34,537 nucleotides of DNA. Source: Choristocarpus tenellus KU-1152. Its lineage: Eukaryota; Phaeophyceae. Position numbers and translations under genes: made by a program. The DNA lies in assembly GCA_964200185.2 (NCBI GenBank), contig CAXNAD020000053.1, forward strand, positions 1 to 34,537, given 5' to 3'. Below the pieces are notes generated by a model. The model was not told the DNA's origin. It did no database searches and worked only from the letters and a program-made list of their open reading frames with translations. Of this stretch, positions 11,343-21,308 are shown one piece after another. The number at the start of each line of letters is the position of its first letter. Within the stretch, counting starts at the first letter, position 1.

Positions 11343-13103
11343 ACATACATACATACATGCACACCTTGCTGGTGTTTCCTCATTGATCCCTTCGTAGTCA
11401 TTAGTGTTACTTTGTATACTCTTCACTATTAATATTAGTACATTAGTACTATTAATGTTAATACTATCCCTTGATGCTTTTTTTCTTGTGTCTTCCCCCT
11501 CCCCATGTTTGCTTTGCTAGTGTTCTCTCTTTTTCCTTTGGTTGTTACCTCTTGGCGTGGAAATGGTGTGGAATGGATATTCATGTTACCTAAATGTGTT
11601 TTTAGTATGTGTACTCATGACTGGATGTATTCCAATTGTCAACATGGACATGGATATACACATGCGTAGATGCACTACATGGATATCTGTGTATACATTT
11701 GCATTTATGGATACACCAATGTGCATATGTATGTTGGTACAAATGTTTAGGTAGTATATGCATGTATGGCATATGCCTGTGTATGTGGATATAGAAATGT
11801 TTAGCGCATACATATTTTTACTTACGGATATATTATACAACACAATATGCACATGGATGCATGCTCTGTGGATATGGACCAGGTGCATGGTGGGTGCCTT
11901 CCTTGGTGGACTGGAGGTGAAGTTAAAGAAAGTGGAAGAGGAACAGGCCAAGAAACGAAAGAAGCAGAAGCTTATGTTGGTGCGTCCCAAACCAAATTCT
12001 TCAGTGTTAATTAACAAGAATTGTCTATACTTGAAGAACTCCCTGCTTCATTTTTGATACATAATCAGTACCATTGCAGTACATATTATTGTTTGTATTA
12101 TGGGCTGACAGAAAATTGGGCAATATGAGGGGTAGTTAGTACCTGGTGGTAGTCACCAATTTAACTAAACCAGTTTAAAGTATTTGTGATGTGTATGTAC
12201 AGGATATAGATTGTATTGTACTTCAGCTTATGTGATACTGGTAATGATATACTCTGGAGTAGTATTAATTGTAAATGTAGCATATTATTGTACATACCTT
12301 ACACTTGTTACCTTTTGGCCTCTCCTCCCACTATCTTGTTGCCCCAACCAGTTCCACAGTCATCTTATCTCTCTCCGTAAGAAAAATTGGACTCTTTTCA
12401 TATCTCTGAGGGACAGCCCCTCAGTTACATCCTCAGTGTCAAACAGACTGACCTACCCATTCCAGTCAATTATACCTTGTCCTATGTCCATGTTGCTCCA
12501 CTTGCCAGGGTGTGATTCACATCATCATTTCGCCAAGAGTTGAGCTGTTGCAAGTTTTTTTTTTAAATTGAGGATTGTGTCTGTGCTTCATGATCAACTT
12601 GCTTATGATCCAATACAAAATAGACAGGTGCCTGTGGTATTTCCTATCTTAAGTGACAATAATTTCTTTGAATTCCCTTCTTCTCATTCAATAAGGCAAA
12701 AAAGCAAGCTCAGCTGGAGAAGGCTCAAGCCATAGCTATATCACGAGACTATCAACAAGCTGCTGCTTCCGCCCCTACCCAAATATCATCTTCAACACTC
12801 AAGCCAATACCTATTATCCCAAAGTTGTTTTCTGAGGGTGGTAGTGCTGGTAGAGGAAACTGGACATGGCAAAAACTGTCGCAAAGGGGGGAACGAGGGT
12901 CTGCAAGAGATGAAATACCTGAACTAAAACAGGGACCAGAGCTAGGAGTTGGGTTGGCTCAGGGTCAGGGATTTGTGGGGGAAGGAGAGGGGAGATTTAG
13001 AGACAGAATGGAACATGGCGATAATGAAAGGGGTGGGGGGGGGGGTGATGAAATGGGCAGTGAGAGTGAGAGCTCTAATATGGATGATAGGATAGGATAT
13101 TAA
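1..13103 (+). CDS. RBBP5/Swd1-like WD40 subunit of COMPASS, 5' partial, 12 exons
   Basis: Exons: <36?-149, 383-644, 1069-1312, 2165-2254, 2523-2687, 4185-4250, 4809-4868, 6588-6708, 7456-7621, 11105-11284, 11883-11979, 12696-13103 (TAA). Phases agree at every junction and give 619 residues from exon 2 onward. The family is the WD40 scaffold that, with WDR5 and ASH2L, activates SET1/MLL H3K4 methyltransferases in the nucleus. Seen: WD-like strands in exons 1, 2, 4 and 5, including LHLACSPLRPLVVAIS where RBBP5 has a LLLDVAWHPVRPIIASIS-like strand; then VENNVPYLETEDEID (exons 6-7), like the ENVEYxExExEFD segment after the propeller; then acidic MDEEIDVF (exon 8), resembling the WDR5-binding motif EEVDV. 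The tail (exons 10-12) is basic and coiled-coil-like, then Gly-rich; I do not recognise it. The N-terminus lies outside the window. The RBBP5 name rests on remembered motifs, not on a search. Confidence 0.66.
36..149 (+). other. First visible exon of the RBBP5-like gene (partial WD repeat)
   Basis: The frame that joins exon 2 in phase reads GRAVWGADGSVVFYLSAAG, a WD40-type strand pattern. The left border is unclear: an AG at 34-35 precedes a G-rich tract and is one possible acceptor, but the exon could extend beyond the window. The right border is either AG|GCAAGG after 149 (a GC donor) or A|GTGCAG after 138; both keep phase 1 and remove different numbers of residues. Confidence 0.5.
855..865 (-). 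repeat. Short telomere-type run in intron 2
   Basis: TAACCCTAACC, nearly two CCCTAA units, lying in the intron between exons 2 and 3. Confidence 0.6.
1371..1388 (+). repeat. Telomere-type TTAGGG run in intron 3
   Basis: GTTAGGGTTAGGGTTAAC: two TTAGGG units and a partial third, about 60 bases downstream of the exon 3 donor. Confidence 0.7.
2742..2761. repeat. (TA)n microsatellite followed by a G run
   Basis: Alternating TA for about 20 bases in intron 5, followed directly by a G-rich stretch. It lies about 55 bases after the exon 5 donor. Confidence 0.85.
3049..3083 (+). repeat. Interstitial telomere-type array in intron 5
   Basis: One GTTTAGGGGG degenerate unit and then four consecutive perfect TTAGGG units. 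This is the longest such run in the window. Confidence 0.85.
5046..5078. repeat. Perfect hairpin, 12-bp arms and 9-nt loop, in intron 7
   Basis: Left arm 5046-5057 (AACTAGTCTATC) and right arm 5067-5078 (GATAGACTAGTT) are exact reverse complements around the loop 5058-5066. The hairpin is flanked on both sides by TCTCTTTT-like pyrimidine tracts, so the symmetry covers more than the arms. No terminator or small RNA family is recognised. Confidence 0.75.
5826..5905 (+). repeat. Two TTAGGG-type doublets in intron 7
   Basis: GGGTTAGGGTTAG occurs at about 5826-5838 and again at about 5892-5905, separated by about 55 bases of AT-rich sequence. Confidence 0.7.
6238..6297 (+). repeat. 12-bp tandem repeat, five units, in intron 7
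   Basis: Units follow NTGTTTAATACA with single-base changes (TTGTTTAATTCA, ATGTTCAATACA). The surrounding 250 bases also repeat shorter words such as TCTGGACATGT and GACTGGTAC. Confidence 0.75.
6666..6683 (+). other. Candidate WDR5-binding motif within exon 8
   Basis: These six codons read DEEIDV inside an acidic run. In RBBP5 a short acidic stretch with EEVDV binds a groove on WDR5. Both the order (after the propeller and the ENNVPY..EDEID segment) and the residues fit. This is a main reason for choosing RBBP5/Swd1 over a generic WD40 protein. Confidence 0.5.
9046..9240. repeat. AGTGA-family pentamer array with higher-order period, intron 9
   Basis: About 39 pentamers, nearly all AGTGA, AGTGT or AGTCT, without interruption. 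In the right third the order becomes AGTGT followed by three AGTGA, a 20-bp higher-order unit repeated several times. The Phe-Thr-Ser-Leu-His reading on the other strand is a by-product, not a gene. The array sits inside the 3.5-kb intron between exons 9 and 10. Confidence 0.9.
9288..9301 (-). repeat. CCCTAA doublet just downstream of the pentamer array
   Basis: TTACCCTAACCCTAAT, two C-strand telomere-type units, about 48 bases after the pentamer array. Confidence 0.65.
9963..10094. repeat. 11-bp minisatellite, about 12 units, in intron 9
   Basis: Units follow TACACACATAC, with variants TACACTCACAC and TACACACACAC. Variants recur in an ordered way, suggesting a 22-bp parent unit in places. 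The Thr/His/Tyr-rich open frames across it are repeat artefacts. Confidence 0.85.
11105..13103 (+). other. Unrecognised C-terminal tail of the RBBP5-like protein (exons 10-12)
   Basis: Exon 10 has a Ser/Asp/Gly linker, then a Trp/Arg-rich block (CREHWRWRKRLREE). Exon 11 is a Lys/Glu/Gln helix (EVKLKKVEEEQAKKRKKQK) likely to form a coiled coil and to hold a nuclear localisation signal. Exon 12 continues the helix (AKKQAQLEKAQA) and then becomes disordered, with a Gly run coded by a G-rich tract near 13030 and an acidic/Ser C-terminus ending in DDRIGY. Human RBBP5 also ends in a basic disordered tail but I see no clear alignment. Phase continuity (2, 2, 0) supports one transcript. The 3.5-kb intron before exon 10 leaves room for a separate gene, but no promoter or start codon argues for it. 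Confidence 0.5.
11296..11340. repeat. (TC)n microsatellite next to the exon 10 donor
   Basis: About 42 bases of uninterrupted TC begin 12 bases after the GTACAC donor of exon 10, followed by four CATA units. A long pyrimidine tract this close to a 5' splice site is unusual and could affect splice choice. The Ser-Leu and Arg-Glu repeat frames here are not genes. Confidence 0.85.
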
Positions 13104-16100
13104 TATTATTTGAGAGGATGTTAGGTTTGGAACCCAAGTGTGACAGGGGGGGGTGGAGTTGTTGGGTGGTGTTACTGACAATAGCTAGAAGAGGAATGAA
13201 GAAAGATGAGATGTAGGGAGACAGACCTAAGCAATGTAAATGGTGGCAATGTGAGGATCAAGTGAGCAACATCTGGTGGTCAATTTGGGGAGAATGGGGA
13301 AGTTGTGGCTTAGGTTTAGTGGGTGGATTTGATGCAAGGTGAAAAATGGAAAGGACGGAGAGGTGCTTCACCAAAATCCCCTGTGTATACATGCTGTGTC
13401 TTTGTTGTCTTTCTAAAGCAGGTATTGTAAGTGGCTCTGGTACGGGTTCGGGAATGACAGACAAGTGAGGTCTTGATGTTGTTGTGGTACTTTGGAGTGG
13501 GATGAACTCTTGGTCTGTATACTTGGTACCAACAACCCTGTGTATATAATGCTTTAGCTGATACAATTTGATCTTCTTGTAGTGCCTTCTCCAATATCTT
13601 ACCCAGAAGTAGATTTGTAGTCTGTTTCACCAAGAAATGGGTGTATGTATAATGATACTTAATTCTACTGTCCATATTGCTTTGCTACTGGCAAAACTTA
13701 CTACTCCGTATCAATAATGTCAACAGTGTGGTGAATTGAACAAATTTTATAAATGATTTATTATCAACTGGCACAAATTGATTTGAATGACTCATTTGAA
13801 ATATAGCGTGCCCCCAACGTACGTGACAAAGCTCAACAACTGGTGTTAATATCATCATAAGGCTAAAAAAAACCCAAGTGGTGAAGGGCGCTCCTGGATT
13901 CTAGAAAAAAATGACTTATACTCATTTGTGTGCTCTTTCTTGACTATCAATTGATCCTACAAGTACCATAACCTTCCTGTCAACTCAGACCATTGGAAAC
14001 ACAATTTCAGATTTAGGGCACAACCATGCAGCCAACACTGTGCCATGTGTAGAACTCAAGAGTATGTTCATTATTAATGAACTGACCCTTTCCACACAAC
14101 AGTACAGCAGTTGCTTAATACTGTAACATTGAAAACAAGAAGTGAATAATACATCTGTACATCTAGACGGTCCTATGAATCCCATCTCTTGAAAAAATAG
14201 TTGTAGTTACTCATTACTGCTGTCGTTGGATTACTCCAGTCTATGTTGCATTTGTGCCAGCCTCTACCACAAATCCACCTTCAGCCAGATGCTGCAAATT
14301 GTTGGTTTTGGCATATTTCTTTTGGCTACTACAACATTCTTCCCAGATCATGAGAACATCCCCCCCGAGTATCCCTGAGAAACAGGAATGGCTTTAGCAC
14401 AACAGGCAAGTTTGGTCAAGCGTGGAAAGGGCAACACCCTTTCTTGTCTTCGCTTGGACGGTTTGCTACAACCTCCTCTCCTATCATCCACTCACTCTAA
14501 GGCATGTCAACAGCTTGGAGTCAACTTCCACTAATGCTAACTGTTCAGTGTTCCCTTGAAGTGACTTCCACCGCCCCTTCACTACCGCCAACTGAATGTC
14601 ACTACACATTGCAGAGGAACCTCCAGTTAAATCCATTGTGGACAATTTCCTGGACTGTTTTCAGCAAGTCAAGAAGTCAGTCAATACCGACCACATATTT
14701 AAAACTGCAACAGAGAATGAATAATTTGTTAGAATGAGGTTCTAGGATGTTGATGGGATAAAGTGTCAAGGTTTTGGGGGATGTGAACAGGGGCCTTTCT
14801 GCTCACTTCAGAAAATGATTTGCAACATTGCATCCAAGAACCACCAAAGCTCGCTCTATGCCAATTTGTTACATCATAGAAGGCACAAATGAAGAAAAAA
14901 CATTAGTTTTCTCACTACCACTACCAGCAGCACCACCACCTTCATCCTACTCTGTCTTGACCTGTTGTTGTGGTTGTTGCTGTTGCATGTTCTTGTCATG
15001 TTTTTACTGCCAACTGTTTGAGTAGGTGCTATATCAGCGATTCCAGACTGTACATGACATCCATCTCAACACCAAATCTGATTGAGAGTTTTTACCATTT
15101 GATGTCGCTAAGCATAGAGGTAAAAGCAAGGAAAGGAGAGTGGACAGGAAAAGCCATGTTCTTGTAAAGTAAACTTAGTTCCACTGACAATAATAAAGAG
15201 GATGAGTCTGATGGTGGTCCCAACAAGAAAAATAAGTTCACTGCTGGTGAGGGTAGCACCTTGACTGGCATACATCCATGTTTTGTATCTGTACCAAGAG
15301 CAAGCTCACCACAACAGGAAAAAGACAACTGCACAGGAAGAAGTGGTAGCAACTCAGCCTTCGTCTTCTTCCCCCTTCCGCAACTTTGCCCTTGCCCACG
15401 TTCTTTCCAAGGGGCACTTCCCTATTATCTAACCCATGGCAAATACCCCAGAACCCCAATTGTGATACTGTCATGCGGGGTTACTTAAAATTCATTAAAT
15501 GAATTGAATTGTTCAAATCTGACACTGTGGGACGCCATGCACAGTTCCAATCTACCACCTGAAACAATCTGTTGTGTCATTAACCTCATCAAGTGGCGAT
15601 TATGTCCAGCCCATCGGTTCAATCCCCAAACCGATCCCTCAACTTCTAGGCACCACTACTGTGCAACAGCTACGACTCCCCTCCACACTAAAAGCATATC
15701 TGTGGCATTCCAGGATTCTATTTTTTTACACACTGCGTAACATCAACAGATTGTGAGGGTGGGCTTTTACTTTGCCATAACCCACCTTGTCACAAAGTCC
15801 TCAGAACCCTAATTGTATGCCCGTGAGTTGGATCAAATACATCTCATGAAATTTGAACAGTGGAAAAACCCCATGTAGCCTGGATTTTTACTCTCCGATC
15901 TACCAGATGGGAGGAACCATTGATTCATTGGACGGCATCATGCCCTACAGTAGTATTTTCATTTTATTATTGTCATATATGCATAGATAATTAGTCTGGG
16001 ATTATACTGACCTGTGGTCAGAGTGCACTAAACATTGCATTACTTCTCGTTTTAACTTCACTGACTGCTACACTACGACTAATTGTACCGCCATGCATGT

Positions 16101-17119
16101 TGGGTTCAGCACTCCCACCACTTGTTGTTTAGTCTCTGACCTCAAATCTTTTGCTGCATTTGTCTCAAACTCTTTCCACCTCGATCATGGTCCGGTGTTT
16201 GTTTTTGTGGTTTAGCCACACACAGGATAGTACGTAAATCTGTAGTGTTTGTCATTTGGAGTAGGATCATTGAAACCAGACTTCAGTAAGTAGAAAGAAG
16301 TTTGGTGTGTTAGGGCGTTCAGACCCGAAATTCATGCTGGTAGCATCCACCTGAACCACTGAGTCACAACAATGTCGTAGCCAGATATTGTGTGAGTTAG
16401 GTGTATATGTATGCATGTAACCAATTACTGGTACAAAAGATTTGTTTCTTTCTCCTCATGAATGTGGGATTATTATGCAAAATGAGAAATCCGTGACAGC
16501 TATGAATAAGTAATGGCAAAAGGCAAAAGAGATACCCACCTAACAAAACAAAGCGAGACTTGTAGGAAAACCTCTGGTCAAATTAACTGGACTTGGCCAA
16601 CCCACCATTCTGGGGTCTGACCTACCCCCATCCCCATTTTGAATCTGCCCTCCATTGAGCTGTATTCCCACTGCGCTACTTGCCGTGCCTGTCTCATTAC
16701 AACGAGCTCTTCCCTTCTTGTTGTGCTGCCTTACTTCAAATTTGCATGCATCACTTTTCCCACTGTCTACATTGGTGTTCCAATTGGTTAAATACCATAC
16801 TTGCCTACTTTATCACTACCCCAATTCTCCCCAAATGCAGGGCATATTCATCAAGTTCCAAACTCAAAAACTCCACCCAGCAATCATGGTTCAGAGGGCA
16901 AAGGTACCCTTGCTCCAGATCAAGGTAGTAGTACCCAAATCACACAACCAATTTAGGTCCTTCTCAATCTTCAGTCTTTCTTGTGCACAGTAGCAAACAA
17001 TGCTGACAGAGAGACTCTACCTGCCTTCTACAATGAAAAGAGGGGTCAAGTGACCAAGTGTTAGCAAATATTATCTAATGAAATACAATGGGTAGGTCTG
17101 TCAGAGAATGTTTCACCAA

Positions 17120-17440
17120 GAAATGGGTTGGGTTGATCAGGTTTGTTGAAGTAATTCCAAACCATTTTATTATTTGTTAAATTTTTATGCCATGCAGTGC
17201 ACTTGATTTGGCTCCTCTACATCAGATACTCTTTCTCTCCGCCAGGAAATGTGTTAGGTTGATTAGGTTTGTTCAAATCATTTGTTCCCTATCATTCTAT
17301 TATTAAGATGCCATACACAGGTATGCGATTCATTTGATGAGGTCACATCACCATGATGATATCTGTACCATAGGCACATAAGAGTGCCAATTATATTGGC
17401 TTCATGAAATGGGTTGTGGTGATTTATTAAATTCAATTCA
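17120..17440. repeat. Three decayed direct repeat units
   Basis: GAAATGGGTTGGGTTGATCA (17120), GAAATGTGTTAGGTTGATTA (17246) and GAAATGGGTTGTGGTGATTT (17406) start three similar segments 126 and 160 bases apart. The first two continue with CAGGTTTGTT/TTAGGTTTGTT, later CATT(T/C)TATTATT and an ATGCCAT word. The word TTTCACCAAGAAATGGG also occurs at about 13625. Origin unknown. Confidence 0.5.
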
Positions 17441-18928
17441 GTCCAATTCATTGTACCTATTTACTATTTGAGAGGGCTGTGCTTCAATACGTCATATACA
17501 CAGTCCTAATGCATCATGCACACTCAACAGGACCATGCCCTGTTCAGCTTCGGTAGTGACCAGAGACAATTGGTCTTTCTTGTTGCCTTCTCCATATGCC
17601 ATGCATGCTCACCTGGGACTTACCCATAGACCACACTGAGTCATGCCTAGGTGACATCTGATAGTGTCACGCACTTGGGTTTTTGATTGGTTAATGTATT
17701 TTCTTGTGTGCATCTGGGACATGCCCAGATCCAACAAAGTGATGCCCAAATGAGCTCTCAAGATGCCATGAGACAGAGCGGAGTCCATCTCATCAGGGTC
17801 GCTGTCACTCCCCCCACTGCCCCCTCCGGCTGCTTAGCCATATATCCCCATTCTTGCAGCATTCCCCAGAGGCCATTGTTGCCCAACCATTTGACCCCCT
17901 TCGACTTCACCATCTGTCTTTTCCCCCTTGTTTTGTTTTCCATTTCATTCTCAAACACTTTGATCATAGGAGCCAGTGCAACCTGGTTGTGTAATCCTAC
18001 TTCTCATATATTAGAATTCCCAACCGTGTGTCATTGTGGGATGAACAGCCAATCTGTTGGGCTCCAAGGTGGGATAATGTTGTCCTATTGCAGCTCACCC
18101 AGTAGACAGTCTGCTTCCCTCATCCATGTATTGAGACCTTTGTTGACCACAACACAGAACATGTTTTGGGAACACTCCTTGATGAGGGAGGATGCTTTCA
18201 GTGTCACTCCATGTCTCGCTCAGTACACCCATGAGTTCTCCTTGAAGCTCTTGAAACTGCGTGATCAAAGTCAACACATGGTCCGTCAACAGGACAATTC
18301 CATTGTTGTAAAAAAGGCCATCATATATTACTGGGTGAAATTGCTGTCTTGTTATTAGTTGACCGACGCGCTGAAAAGTGCAACGTCAAACCCTAAAATA
18401 ACTTCCATTTCTGACATATATTGCCAGCTGAGCCATTCATCCTTTGTCAGCTACATTAATGCGGGGGCAAGCATGTTCTAAATAAAAGGCATCCTTTGTT
18501 GAAAATAGAGTGTAGCACACCCCCACCCGAAGCATCCATACTCGTGGTACCACAGCATTCTACCAACGCATTACCAACAGTTTTGTGGCAAGGTTCTCCC
18601 CTGGTGCTATCAATGCCCCTCCACACCCCATCGGTCAATCTGGGTGATTGAAGGAGCAATCTGGCCCATTAGATTTGTTAACGCCAACTTTAGACCTGCC
18701 AAGCCCGATTTTAAGTTCCACATTGTTAGCCTTTAACTCCACAATTGTGCTTTCTTGTTGCACCAATTGTTGTGCATGTTTTGTTTCCACAAAAGCCCTG
18801 TTGGATATTGTGAGTTTGGGATCACGACCCTACTTGTCAGGAACTCCATGACTCTCATCCTGATTTTCTCCAGCCTACCTGTTCTGTGTCGTCTGGATTA
18901 GAGTTTGAATGACAATTGTCGCAGACTC

Positions 18929-18944
18929 AGGAGCTTAAGCTCCT
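18929..18944. repeat. 16-bp perfect palindrome
   Basis: AGGAGCTTAAGCTCCT is its own reverse complement. It lies about 110 bases upstream of a TATATAAA box. No protein is recognised that would bind it. Confidence 0.6.
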
Positions 18945-19052
18945 TAACACCAGATATGAAGGCATTGTCTGCACCCGTCTAACTACCCCAGTCGGTGGAT
19001 CGGCAACTCCAACTCCTTTCTTAAAAAAATTCACGCACAACCTTCAACCCTG

Positions 19053-19060
19053 TATATAAA
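19053..19060 (+). promoter_or_regulatory. Possible TATA box upstream of the 19510 ORF
   Basis: TATATAAA, followed by a CA-rich pyrimidine stretch where a transcript could start (about 19080). It is 450 bases from the ATG at 19510. Such a motif arises often by chance in AT-rich DNA. Confidence 0.2.
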
Positions 19061-19509
19061 CCCATCATTCAATCCTCATTCACAAACTACCCTTTCATAC
19101 TGGTAAGGTGGTATCAGTAGCTTTGCCCTCTCTGACATTTCTGCTTTTTTTCACATGCAGCCCCAACAGATACACAACAATATATATATCAAATGAAAGG
19201 GTATAACAAGACCTTTTGAAGGCTTGTATCCACGAATACACAGGCTTCGGGGAATGGGAGCTATGTCCCGATGAAATAATGGGAAAAAAACACGTGGGAA
19301 TATCTCCGGCGCAATTTTGAAGGTCACGACTTCAAAACGGGTTAAAATGAAGTGGTTGGCTGAACTCCTTGCAAAAACCTGGTCCGGGGTAGGTTGCTGC
19401 TCAAGTTTGGTAGGTAGGGCTGTACCGAAAAAAAAGAAGACAAACCCCAAGATTTCCGGACATTTTTTTATCGGGACATCTTCTTAACGCCTTTTGCAGA
19501 CTTACCGAC

Positions 19510-20153
19510 ATGAACCACGGCAGTGAGACAAGGAGGGCCGCTGAGGCCACTCTGCCCTCTGGATTTACCCTCAGCACCTTCTCTGTCGAGAGGCAACGGA
19601 AAAGCAAGTACCGTGTGAAACTCAGTGTGATGTTAGGTAATGAGAAAGTGCGAGTAGTGTGGTGCAGCAGCATGATCAAATCGCAAAATGGACCACGCGG
19701 TCGCGACACTGACGCTGAGAGAAGATGCATTGAAAGCATTACCACATAAACGTGGTTGGGTCTTCAACCACAGCAGAGAACTGCTCTCCAAGAACTGCCA
19801 CCTCGGGAAAGCAGGAAGAGAACGGTGAGTCCATCACCAGGTGTGGTACAGTGATGAAACCTGTGGGGCAGCCTGGTCGCAGTGGGCAAAGGGACAACCA
19901 GAGTGGCTGCCCGAAGGGAAGGTTGGGGAGGAGAGCAGTGCAACTGCGTGCCATTGTGCTCAGGAAATGCTTAAACGAAAACCTGGGTGTAGAATATCTT
20001 AGTTGTCGACAGTTGCAGCAGGCCCTGGCTGTTTGGAAGCTGTGCAAGCCAGAGTGGCTTAAGGAAATGAGGAAGAAGGTGTTAGGTTGGGCTAGAAGGG
20101 CTCTGAAACCCGAAAGAAAGTCAAAATGGCTCACAAGGTGGAGGAGAAAGTGA
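19510..20153 (+). pseudogene. Unrecognised, probably frameshifted ORF pair, possible mobile-element coding relic
   Basis: The first frame starts at 19510 (ATG) and runs to a TAA at 19747-19749; it is Arg/Lys/Ser-rich, with a strand-like run YRVKLSVMLGNEKVRVVW. A second frame, open from 19752 to 20153, contains GRRAVQLRAIVLRKCLNENL and a helix-rich Lys/Trp/Arg end (WKLCKPEWLKEMRKKVLGW). A third frame is also open at 19690-19832 and looks coding (LREDALKALPHKRGWVFNH), so the piece has probably suffered indels. Base composition is more GC-rich than the flanks. The next ORF to the right looks transposase-like, which is the only hint of function. I do not recognise any domain. Confidence 0.35.
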
Positions 20154-20535
20154 TCGTAACAAAGGAAGCTGTGGAGACCTTTCGATACCAACAAACCCTT
20201 TACTTTGAAGAAGTTGTATAGCAGTAACTATCGACGAGGACGCTAGGGCAGAAGAGGAGGTGAGATTGAGACTATTTGAACACCAATGGTTTGGTGTCTC
20301 CTACCTCTTGCAAGATGCCATACATTCACTTTTGTTCCTGGACTTAGGGTTGGACGTATAAAGTTTATTAAGGGTTTCTCCCAGCCTGCATTCATTTGAG
20401 AAATCAACACAATTTTCATTCAATTCAAGCCTGTCCTCTCTCGCCCTTGCACCTCGATAAAATATCACTTGCCCAGGAAACATGGACGACGCCCATTTCC
20501 AGTGCTCAACAAAGAAATGAGATGGTAAAAGAGCC

Positions 20536-20780
20536 AAAGTATCTTAGAGGGTATAGGGCCGTGTCCATTTGGGGGCCAAAATCCAATGTTACGATTTTGA
20601 TGTAATTTTGGCTATCATGTTTGTTTGGAAGTGTAAGTATCCTAGTTCCATACACACCTTTTCATAACGTATACATTTTACCTTCTCCAAATATTTGGAG
20701 GGGAAAATGTAAAAAAAAACATGGGAAGCCAAGCCCCAAATGGACAAACAGGGCAAAACTCGTACCCTCCAAGATACTTT
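20536..20780. mobile_element. MITE-like foldback element, about 245 bp
   Basis: The two ends are inverted repeats. Left: AAAGTATCTTAGAGGGTATA; right, read on the other strand: AAAGTATCTTGGAGGGTACG. The match resumes after a small gap with GTCCATTTGGGG in both arms, so each arm covers about 45 bases. The interior carries a 16-bp palindrome (CTCCAAATATTTGGAG, 20685-20700) and an 8-bp inverted pair (GCCAAAAT/ATTTTGGC), and has no ORF of its own. I could not identify a convincing target-site duplication, so the superfamily is unknown. Confidence 0.6.
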
Positions 20781-20818
20781 CACTCTAAAGGCTCTCTAAT
20801 ACTGCGAATCCTGTACGT

Positions 20819-21145
20819 GTGTATGAACGATGGGAAAGACGTCAAACCGTGCTCAAGATATCAGCAGGATATGTGATGGTCAGGTCGGAAACTGTGAGTA
20901 AATGGGAGAGAGACTTCCTAACTAAGGGCCACATCAAGGTCTCGGAGAAAGGGCGCTACGAGAGGCGCTTCGTTCTGGGCGTGGACGAGGGCATCCTTCC
21001 CGAGGTCAAAGAGTGGGTGCGCGAACACACAGGAAGAAAGGGTGGGGAGGCTTTTTTCCCTCCTAAACCCTATACTTTATTCAAGTATAGTGCATCTTTT
21101 GCCAATCTCGGTGACCTACAATCCAGGGTTCGAACCCCAATATGA
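20819..21145 (+). pseudogene. Transposase-like N-terminal fragment with helix-turn-helix
   Basis: The frame is open from about 20790 to 21145; a GTG at 20819 is shown as the nominal start, with no good ATG. Near residue 25 a helix-turn-helix-like run (RSETVSKWERDFLTKG) is followed by KGRYERRFVLGVDEGILPEV and then KEWVREHTGRKGG. The order HTH, basic Gly-Arg-Tyr-Arg block, Leu..Asp-Glu, Trp-Val-Arg resembles the region before the catalytic core of several eukaryotic DDE transposases. No catalytic DDE core is seen: the frame ends shortly after. It lies directly beside the MITE-like element. Assignment from memory of sequence style only. Confidence 0.35.
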
Positions 21146-21164
21146 GCTCTTTCTAAAGGAAAAA

Positions 21165-21308
21165 ATGGCGAAAAAAAACGAAGCCTGTACTCTGGAGGAC
21201 CTTGTGACGGGCACCACGAATATGCTTTTATGTTTTAAATCCGATGTCTACAAGGATTATGAAGGGACAACCCCAGAGGGCGAACCTACTGGTACCACTA
21301 TATACTGA
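21165..21308 (+). CDS. Small ORF, 47 aa, unknown
   Basis: Starts with ATG in a favourable context (A at -3, G at +4) and reads MAKKNEACTLEDLVTGTTNM, then a Lys/Asp/Tyr run and an acidic Thr/Pro/Gly end. It looks more like real protein than random translation, but it is short. It lies 217 bases upstream of the threonine synthase start on the same strand, so it could be an upstream ORF, a decayed element piece or a first exon (a G|GTACCA lies near its end). No family recognised. Confidence 0.25.
   Translation: MAKKNEACTLEDLVTGTTNMLLCFKSDVYKDYEGTTPEGEPTGTTIY

Larger units (their letters stand above)
13104..19490. other. About 6.4 kb with no recognisable gene; broken coding-like fragments
   Basis: This begins with the 3' flank of the RBBP5-like gene; I see no clear AATAAA close to the stop. 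Coding-like fragments that I cannot assign: 14388-14534 (+, 48 aa, starts MALAQQASLVKRGKG), 14596-14724 (+, 42 aa, with EEPPVKSIVDNFLDCFQQVK), 15178-15490 (+, begins with an acidic Asp/Glu/Asn/Lys stretch), 16830-17058 (+, Pro/Ser/Gln-rich, one stop), and on the - strand 17758-17967 and 18095-18289. All are short or interrupted and change frame. The likeliest reading is old decayed mobile-element sequence plus non-coding DNA. A 223-aa + strand open frame at 17687-18358 has no recognisable motif. Confidence 0.5.

Noticed and set aside
11068-11432. Arg-Glu and Ser-Leu repeat ORFs on both strands
   Set aside because: Produced by the (TC)n tract. Only the exon 10 frame (11105-11284) is supported, by splice phase.
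17687-18358. 223-aa open frame on the + strand, the longest single ORF in the window
   Set aside because: No domain, signal or composition typical of a protein. Length alone is not convincing over 69 kb of searched strands, and the opposite strand has equally coding-like short frames.
21080-21140. tRNA gene at the GGTTCGAACCC motif (21127-21137)
   Set aside because: Only a B-box-like word with three base pairs of T stem. No convincing A box, anticodon arm or acceptor stem.
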